Below are positions 8,353 through 12,955 of a DNA stretch of 12,955 nucleotides, piece after piece. Source of the stretch: Azoarcus sp. (GTDB lineage Bacteria; Pseudomonadota; Gammaproteobacteria; Burkholderiales; Rhodocyclaceae); assembly GCA_031268685.1 (NCBI GenBank), contig JAIRWW010000227.1:1-12955 (forward strand). Reading direction: 5' to 3'. The first letter of the stretch is position 1; each line of letters begins with the position of its first letter. A program made the translations under genes and the position numbers. The notes beneath the pieces are model-generated. The model made no database searches and was not told the DNA's origin. It worked only from the letters and a program-made list of their open reading frames with translations.

Positions 8353-10074
8353 TCAAAGCGATGCGCTCCGGCATTCCGGCAGCGTTTTTCTGCTATCCGT
8401 ACAATATTGTCCGCGCACTCTTTCGCGGCAGAAAAAATCTTCACATCTCGACAGTTCCTGACGTAAGTGGTCGCGCCAGGGCGGTGAATTTTGCTGCCGA
8501 CGTTCCTTGGCAGCAGCCGGTTGGCTTGGAGTGCGCTCGCGCGGAGCTTCCGTTTGGGCAGGCGGATATCTGGAAAATTCCGTGCCGGGAGTGTGTGCGC
8601 GCGGAGCTTCCCGCTCCGGTTCGTCGACGGGCAGCGACGGCAGCGGTGGCGGCGTGGCGGTGCGCGGCGCTTCCCATTCGGGTTCGATGACGGGCGGAGG
8701 AGCGGCGGTGTGCACAGGATTTTGTCTGGAGCTGTCGGCATCTGCGCCGTATTTTGGCGTTGGAGGCGATGGCAGGGGAATGGGCGCGATGTTTGTGGCG
8801 TGGGAACGGGAAGATGGCGTAGTGGAAGCGGTGGAAGCAGTGGGAGGGGGAGAAGGTATTAAAGCCGGAGCCTCGGAAGAAAGATCTGTGTTGGGAAGCG
8901 GCTCGATGGCGTTGTCGGTACGGTTGTGATTGCTTGGCTGCTGGTTCGCAGGCAGCGTGGGTATGAACATCAATGGCGCTTCCGGCTTTATGTTGGAGGC
9001 GGAATCGAACTCAGGGAGCGGCGGCCCGTCCGTTTCTTGTGCCGGAGTTGCCAGCGCCTCGGCCTGAGGTGTTTCGACCGGCGGTGTTTCATTCGTCTCG
9101 GCTGTCAGGCGGGCTGGCGTTTCGGAAGAAGCCTCCTGCGTGTCCTCGCGTAAAGTTTCGGGTGTGGCGTTCGTCCGGTCGAAAAACCACCATAGCCCGG
9201 ACAATGCAAGTATCAGGACGATGGCGGCGCCAATCACGGCGAACATGGAGCCGGGTCTGGTTTGGGGCAGCGGGGCGATGGGCAGCGGGAAATCCCTGGA
9301 ACCCGACATCGTGGGTTCGATGCGATTCCATTGTTCCACGGACGCTGTCGTTGAAATTTCAAAGGCATACTTTTTTTCCCATTCCGGGAAAGATGCCAAG
9401 ACATCGTGTTCGGCGGCGGGCGGGGGAATATCCGGTGTGGCGGGTGAGCTTTCCGCCATGTTCAGGATGGTGGGCGGCGCCGTGAATTCAAGCTCGTCGA
9501 TGTGCTGGCCGGTATGCGGAGGCTCCTCCACTGGCGGTAAAACGACAGGTGCATCAGGCGCAAGCGGCTCTGGACAGGCGTTTGCAGCGGTTTCTTCCGG
9601 TTCGGGCGAAATGTCTGGCAGCGGAATGTCTGGCAGCGTTTTCGCCGGCTCGGCGTCTTCCGGCGCTTTCTCCGCGCTGTTCTGCGGCGCGTATTTCGGT
9701 TTTTTTTCCTGCTGCTGGACTTCCCGCCATAGCAAAGAAGCAGCTCCGTCCTCGGATGGCTCGGATGCGGTTTTTGCAGGCGCGGCTGGCGGTTCGTCCT
9801 CTTTGGGGGCGTCAGCCATTGGCGGCGGTGCGAAGTCGAACGCCGGAATAGCGTCAATGGTGATCGACGAGAGCGGCGTAATGGCCGTTGTTTCGGTCAG
9901 CGCTGCGGCAGGCGGTGATTCCGGATATGGCGCTGCGATGGCCGGATCGCTGGGGATGCCGGGCGTGGCGGCGGTTTCAGGGCCGGATGCCTTGGCTTGC
10001 AGCGGTGCGCCGCATCTTGGGCAGAATTTGAAGGATCGGTTTCCCTGATCGGCTCCGCAAGCATTGCAGAACAT
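8353..10074 (-). CDS. Proline-rich single-pass membrane protein with N-terminal zinc ribbon and C-terminal cysteine module
   Basis: The 573-residue product is of unknown function. It opens with a zinc ribbon, MFCNACGADQ to CPRCG (C3, C6, C18, C21), followed by about 230 residues rich in Pro, Ala and Glu. A single membrane segment lies at about 277-297 (FAVIGAAIVLILALSGLWWF). About 230 more Pro/Thr/Ala-rich residues include imperfect repeats such as EPEWEAPRTATP, EPEREAPRAHTP and TEAPRERTP. It ends with a compact four-cysteine module (C544, C549, C558, C568; pattern CEDFFCRE...YC...PEC) presumably in the periplasm. The ATG at 10074 puts the ribbon at the N-terminus; an in-frame ATG at 10104 would add ten residues and also lacks a clear ribosome site. 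Probably the first gene of the operon running to folK. The long Pro-rich reach could span the envelope, as in TonB-like proteins, but no TonB domain was seen. Confidence 0.8.
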   Translation of the reverse strand: MFCNACGADQGNRSFKFCPRCGAPLQAKASGPETAATPGIPSDPAIAAPYPESPPAAALTETTAITPLSSITIDAIPAFDFAPPPMADAPKEDEPPAAPAKTASEPSEDGAASLLWREVQQQEKKPKYAPQNSAEKAPEDAEPAKTLPDIPLPDISPEPEETAANACPEPLAPDAPVVLPPVEEPPHTGQHIDELEFTAPPTILNMAESSPATPDIPPPAAEHDVLASFPEWEKKYAFEISTTASVEQWNRIEPTMSGSRDFPLPIAPLPQTRPGSMFAVIGAAIVLILALSGLWWFFDRTNATPETLREDTQEASSETPARLTAETNETPPVETPQAEALATPAQETDGPPLPEFDSASNIKPEAPLMFIPTLPANQQPSNHNRTDNAIEPLPNTDLSSEAPALIPSPPPTASTASTTPSSRSHATNIAPIPLPSPPTPKYGADADSSRQNPVHTAAPPPVIEPEWEAPRTATPPPLPSLPVDEPEREAPRAHTPGTEFSRYPPAQTEAPRERTPSQPAAAKERRQQNSPPWRDHLRQELSRCEDFFCRERVRGQYCTDSRKTLPECRSASL

Positions 10075-10737
10075 AAATTTGAATGACCTGTCAAAAAAGT
10101 TCATTTACGCGCCATCTGCCTGCCGGAGCATTCGAGCGGGAGCGGCGCGTTTTGTCACTACCGGGATGTTCGTCGTATTGCCTGCAATTGTCGCCGAAAG
10201 AGGTGGGCAGTGTCGATCATGGCTTTTCCGGCAGTTTGGGTCATGACGCAATGCAGGCAAATACAAATGCAAATTATCGTCCAAGCAGGAATATATCGCC
10301 ACCGTTCGGGCCAGGGCAATCGCGCGAATGCTCCCACGCAAAGGTGTGTCAGGGGAATCAAGCGAAAAATCATCGCCCGGAATCTGCCATTGCCTGTGCC
10401 GCGCTGATAAGATCGCCGTTCCGTCGCCCGCGTCAGGACAAGCGGGCGTTGTTGAAGCCGGGCCACGACCAGTATTCGCCATTCTTGGCCGCGCCAGCCA
10501 AGTTTGCCGGGTGGCAGGCGCTCATAATCTCTCGCGCACCTTGCGGATGAATGGAGCGCTACAAACCAGCAATGCTGAAGAAGAAAGCGCGCGAGATCGC
10601 GCCAATGGGCGCAGGCAATGCAATTCAGGATTCTGTCCGACTGAAGATAACGGCAAAGTAAAAGTAAGCGCCATGGGCGAAGATCTCAAACCTTACCGCA
10701 TCGAGCCGATTGCGCTTTCCATCGAGGGCGCTGCAAG
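10075..10737. other. About 660-bp gap without a convincing gene, between the zinc-ribbon operon and the Wadjet genes
   Basis: No open frame here looks like a known protein. Minor candidates: a 71-codon minus-strand frame (10373-10158) with one hydrophobic segment (IPAWTIICICICL) but no ribosome site, which could be a small membrane protein; a 36-codon plus-strand frame (10551-10661) starting MERYKPAMLKKK; and a minus-strand stretch near 10525-10430 with gene-like GC-rich third positions, bounded by stops on both sides, which may be a gene fragment. A perfect inverted repeat GCGCGA-GA-TCGCGC lies at 10589-10602. The gap should hold the promoters of both flanking operons, but no good sigma70 pair was found for either. 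Confidence 0.5.
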
Positions 10738-12195
10738 GTGAGCCTCGACTTTGCCACCCTCGACATCCTGCGTACCCATCATCCCGCGTGGCGCTTGTTG
10801 CGTTCGGATCATGCTCCGCTGGTGGCGAGTTTTCTGCATCGGGTTTTCGTGATACCCAATGTGCGGGCGATGGCGGCAGCGGATTTGGCCGAGGCGCTGG
10901 AGGATGAGTTATATGCCCTGCGTCTGCACCGGGGACAGGACGCTTTTCCCAAGCCAGCGCTGGATTACCTGAACGACTGGGCCGCTCCGGACAAGGGCTG
11001 GTTGCGCAAATTCTACAAGCCCGGCACCGACGAAGCGCAATTCGACCTCACTCCCGCGACCGAAAAGGCTATCGCCTGGCTGGCGCAACTCTCCGAACGG
11101 CAATTCATTGGTACGGAATCGCGTTTGCTGACGCTGTTCGATTTGCTCAAGCAGATGAGCGAGGGCAGTGAGGCCGACCCGGCCAAACGCATGGCCGAAC
11201 TGCATAAAAAGCGCGATGAAATCGATGCCGAGATAGCGCGGGTGCTGGCGGGCGATGTTCCGCTCCTGGACGATGTGGCGCTGAAGGATCGCTTCCAGCA
11301 GTTCATGCAGGGCGCGCGCGAATTGCTCACCGACTTCCGCGAGGTGGAGCACAACTTCCGCCAACTCGACCGGCGTGTACGCGAGCGCATCGCCCTGTGG
11401 GAAGGCAGCAAGGGCGCGCTGCTGGAAGACATCATGGGCGAGCGCGATGCGATTGCCGACTCCGACCAGGGCAAGAGCTTCCGGGCATTCTGGGATTTCC
11501 TGCTCTCCAGCCGCCGCCAGGAAGAATTGACCCAATTGCTCGACCGTGTGCTGGCTCTGCCCGCCGTGCGCGACCTGCAACCCGATAGCCGGACGCGCCG
11601 CGTGCATTACGACTGGATGGAGGCTGGCGAGCACACCCAGCGTACCGTCGCCGCCTTGTCGCAGCAGTTGCGGCGCTTTCTCGACGATCAGGCGTGGTTG
11701 GAGAATCGCCGCATCATGGACATCCTGCACGGCATCGAGAGCAAGGCGCTTGCTCTGCGCGAGTCGCCGCCAACAGGCAATGTCATGGAAATGGCCGAGG
11801 CGCGGGCCGATATTGAACTGGCGATGGAGCGCCCCTTGTTTACACCGGCGGTGAAGCCGGTGATCGCCAGTCTGGCTTTGCAGGCAGGCGAAGAAGATAT
11901 TGATGCGCGCGCGCTGTTCGATCAGGTCGTGGTGGACAAAACCCATCTGATCCGCCATATCAAGCATGCTTTGCAGGACAAGACGCAGATTACCTTGAGC
12001 GCCTTGGTGGCGGCCCGGCCCTTGCAGCAGGGCTTGGCCGAGCTGGTCGCCTATTTGCAGTTGGGCAGCGAGACCTTCCACACCACGGTGGACGAAGACA
12101 GGGTCGAGCCCATCCGCTGGCAGGCGGCGGCAAGCGACGGACAGGACGTCGTCATCCGAAGCGCACGGCTGCCGCGCGTGATTTTCATACGCTGA
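10738..12195 (+). CDS. jetA: Wadjet anti-plasmid defence protein JetA (DUF3375, MukF-like kleisin)
   Basis: This 485-residue protein matches the DUF3375 family, the kleisin-like subunit of the JetABCD (Wadjet type I; also MksF/EptA-like) SMC complex, which extrudes plasmid DNA loops so that JetD can cut small circles. The recognisable N-terminus is LRTHHPAWRLLRSDHAPLVA (11-30). A long helical and partly coiled-coil region (about 105-275) rich in Arg/Glu/Gln follows, then a C-terminal winged-helix-like part. Assignment is strengthened by the next two genes, which are the jetB and jetC types in the expected order. The start is GTG at 10738 with GAGGG 9 bases upstream. JetB follows after 23 bases. 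No plasmid or phage gene is adjacent within the window. Confidence 0.9.
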   Translation: MSLDFATLDILRTHHPAWRLLRSDHAPLVASFLHRVFVIPNVRAMAAADLAEALEDELYALRLHRGQDAFPKPALDYLNDWAAPDKGWLRKFYKPGTDEAQFDLTPATEKAIAWLAQLSERQFIGTESRLLTLFDLLKQMSEGSEADPAKRMAELHKKRDEIDAEIARVLAGDVPLLDDVALKDRFQQFMQGARELLTDFREVEHNFRQLDRRVRERIALWEGSKGALLEDIMGERDAIADSDQGKSFRAFWDFLLSSRRQEELTQLLDRVLALPAVRDLQPDSRTRRVHYDWMEAGEHTQRTVAALSQQLRRFLDDQAWLENRRIMDILHGIESKALALRESPPTGNVMEMAEARADIELAMERPLFTPAVKPVIASLALQAGEEDIDARALFDQVVVDKTHLIRHIKHALQDKTQITLSALVAARPLQQGLAELVAYLQLGSETFHTTVDEDRVEPIRWQAAASDGQDVVIRSARLPRVIFIR

Positions 12196-12218
12196 AGAAC
12201 AGCAAGCTGGAGTGAGGA

Positions 12219-12896
12219 ATGGAAGAGCGGCTTTCAAGTACCGATGAATCGCAAATCGCCGCACCCGCGCCAGTTGCCGATTTGTCGGCGCTGCTCATCA
12301 ATTTACTCAAGAGCGTGCTGTACCGTGACGGCGATGAGCGGCAGTGGGCGGCGTTGCTGAATTTGCAGGCGCGGGTGCGCGACTATGCGGCGGTGCTGAA
12401 CCTGGATCTGGCGCTGGACGAGGCGGAAGGCTATGCCTTTCTCAGGAGCAAACCGGAACCGGTTGACGGCGATGCCGCGCCCCGCTTGCCGCGGCTGGTG
12501 GCGCGGCGGCCCTTGTCTTACCCGGTGAGTTTGCTGCTGGCATTGTTGCGCAAGAAACTGGCGGAGTTCGATGCGGGCGGCGGCGATACCCGGCTGGTGC
12601 TCAGCCGCGATGACATCGTGGAACTGGCGCGCGTCTTCCTGCCTGACGGGCCGAACGAGGCCAGATTGATCGACCAGATCGAGAGCACGATTAACAAGGT
12701 GGTGGAGCTGGGTTTTCTGCATAAGCTCAAGCCCGCTGGCAGCGCCGCGCTTGGCCCATCCAGCTACGAGGTACGGCGCATCCTGAAGGCTTTTGTCGAT
12801 GCTCAATGGCTGTCCGGATTCGATGCGCGGCTGGACGCATATCAGTTGCAACTGACCGGAGCGACACATGCCGGGGAGGACTCGGGCAATGAATGA
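12219..12896 (+). CDS. jetB: Wadjet anti-plasmid defence protein JetB (DUF4194, MukE-like)
   Basis: This 225-residue protein resembles the DUF4194 family, the MukE-like (KITE) winged-helix subunit that binds the JetA kleisin in the Wadjet SMC complex. Visible family-like features are the N-terminal helix LSALLINLLKSVLYRD (22-37), a central RRPLSYPVSLLLALLRKKLAEFD block (about 96-118), SRDDIVELARVFLPDG (about 129-144), and the C-terminal RRILKAFVDAQWL (about 186-198). Size is typical for JetB. The ATG at 12219 has GGAG six bases upstream. The stop overlaps the jetC start by 8 bases, which fits the tight stoichiometric coupling of SMC-kleisin operons. Confidence 0.88.
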   Translation: MEERLSSTDESQIAAPAPVADLSALLINLLKSVLYRDGDERQWAALLNLQARVRDYAAVLNLDLALDEAEGYAFLRSKPEPVDGDAAPRLPRLVARRPLSYPVSLLLALLRKKLAEFDAGGGDTRLVLSRDDIVELARVFLPDGPNEARLIDQIESTINKVVELGFLHKLKPAGSAALGPSSYEVRRILKAFVDAQWLSGFDARLDAYQLQLTGATHAGEDSGNE

Positions 12897-12955
12897 TGTG
12901 CAAACCCTGGATCTGGACTTTTGCGCGGACGATACGCTGTCGGGTTTTCGCCTGA
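12889..12955 (+). CDS. jetC: Wadjet SMC-like ATPase JetC, first 22 codons (3' end outside window)
   Basis: Only MNDVQTLDLDFCADDTLSGF followed by RL is present. The LSGFRL segment fits the start of JetC-type ATPases, in which it leads into the first ATP-binding strand; the Walker A motif would lie just past the right edge. The ATG at 12889 has a strong GGGGAGGA 8 bases upstream, inside the end of jetB, and overlaps jetB by 8 bases. Identity rests mainly on position after jetA and jetB. A jetD nuclease gene (DUF3322/DUF2220) is expected further on but cannot be seen. Confidence 0.75.
   Translation, partial: MNDVQTLDLDFCADDTLSGFRL

Noticed and set aside
9140..10048. 302-codon plus-strand frame opposite the Pro-rich zinc-ribbon gene
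   Set aside because: Its Ser/Gly-rich composition is what reading Pro/Ala-rich codons backwards would give. The minus-strand product has a zinc ribbon, a TM segment and a cysteine module.
10158..10373. Possible 71-residue small membrane protein upstream of the zinc-ribbon operon
   Set aside because: It has one hydrophobic segment, but there is no ribosome site, third-base composition is unlike that of the neighbours, and no family is recognised. It is mentioned only in the gap description.
10328..10741. 137-codon plus-strand frame ending at the jetA start
   Set aside because: The overlap of its stop with the jetA GTG looks like coupling, but the translation is compositionally mixed with no domain, and jetA has its own ribosome site. 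It was left as unsupported.
10909..12264. 451-codon minus-strand frame opposite jetA
   Set aside because: It is the antisense of the DUF3375 gene, which is the better supported reading. The translation is His/Gln-rich without domains.

Overview
The window is about 13 kb of moderately GC-rich bacterial chromosome, densely coded on both strands. Its gene content fits a betaproteobacterium. HemB is the Mg-type with lysines K205 and K260, poly(A) polymerase PcnB is followed directly by FolK, and a PilJ-type sensor kinase is present. Nitrosomonadales or Gallionellaceae is a plausible placement, but this is inference from overall resemblance only.

Layout, left to right. (1) 1-2494, minus strand: a membrane sensor kinase (PilJ-type input, PAS-like region, HPt, CheA-type ATPase) followed by a response regulator that is cut by the window edge. 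The two overlap by ATGA. (2) 2773-3531, minus: a MoeB/ThiF-family adenylyltransferase, divergent from (3) hemB at 3680-4699, plus. (4) 4787-5137, plus: a small exported protein of unknown function, separated from hemB by a GC-rich stem-loop. (5) 5150-10074, minus: a likely four-gene operon, transcribed as a proline-rich membrane zinc-ribbon protein, a six-TM membrane protein with a C-terminal zinc ribbon, pcnB, then folK. The pcnB-folK junction is a chain of ATGA overlaps built on an 11-bp tandem repeat. (6) 10075-10737: about 660 bp with no convincing gene. (7) 10738 to the end, plus: the first three genes of a Wadjet (JetABCD, MukBEF-like) anti-plasmid defence operon, namely jetA, jetB and the first codons of jetC. 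jetD would lie beyond the window.

The housekeeping genes (moeB, hemB, folK, pcnB) act in cofactor synthesis and RNA metabolism. The most notable content is the Wadjet operon, the PilJ-CheA-like one-protein sensor kinase, and the uncharacterised pair of membrane zinc-ribbon proteins. No rRNA, tRNA, insertion sequence or CRISPR array was seen.
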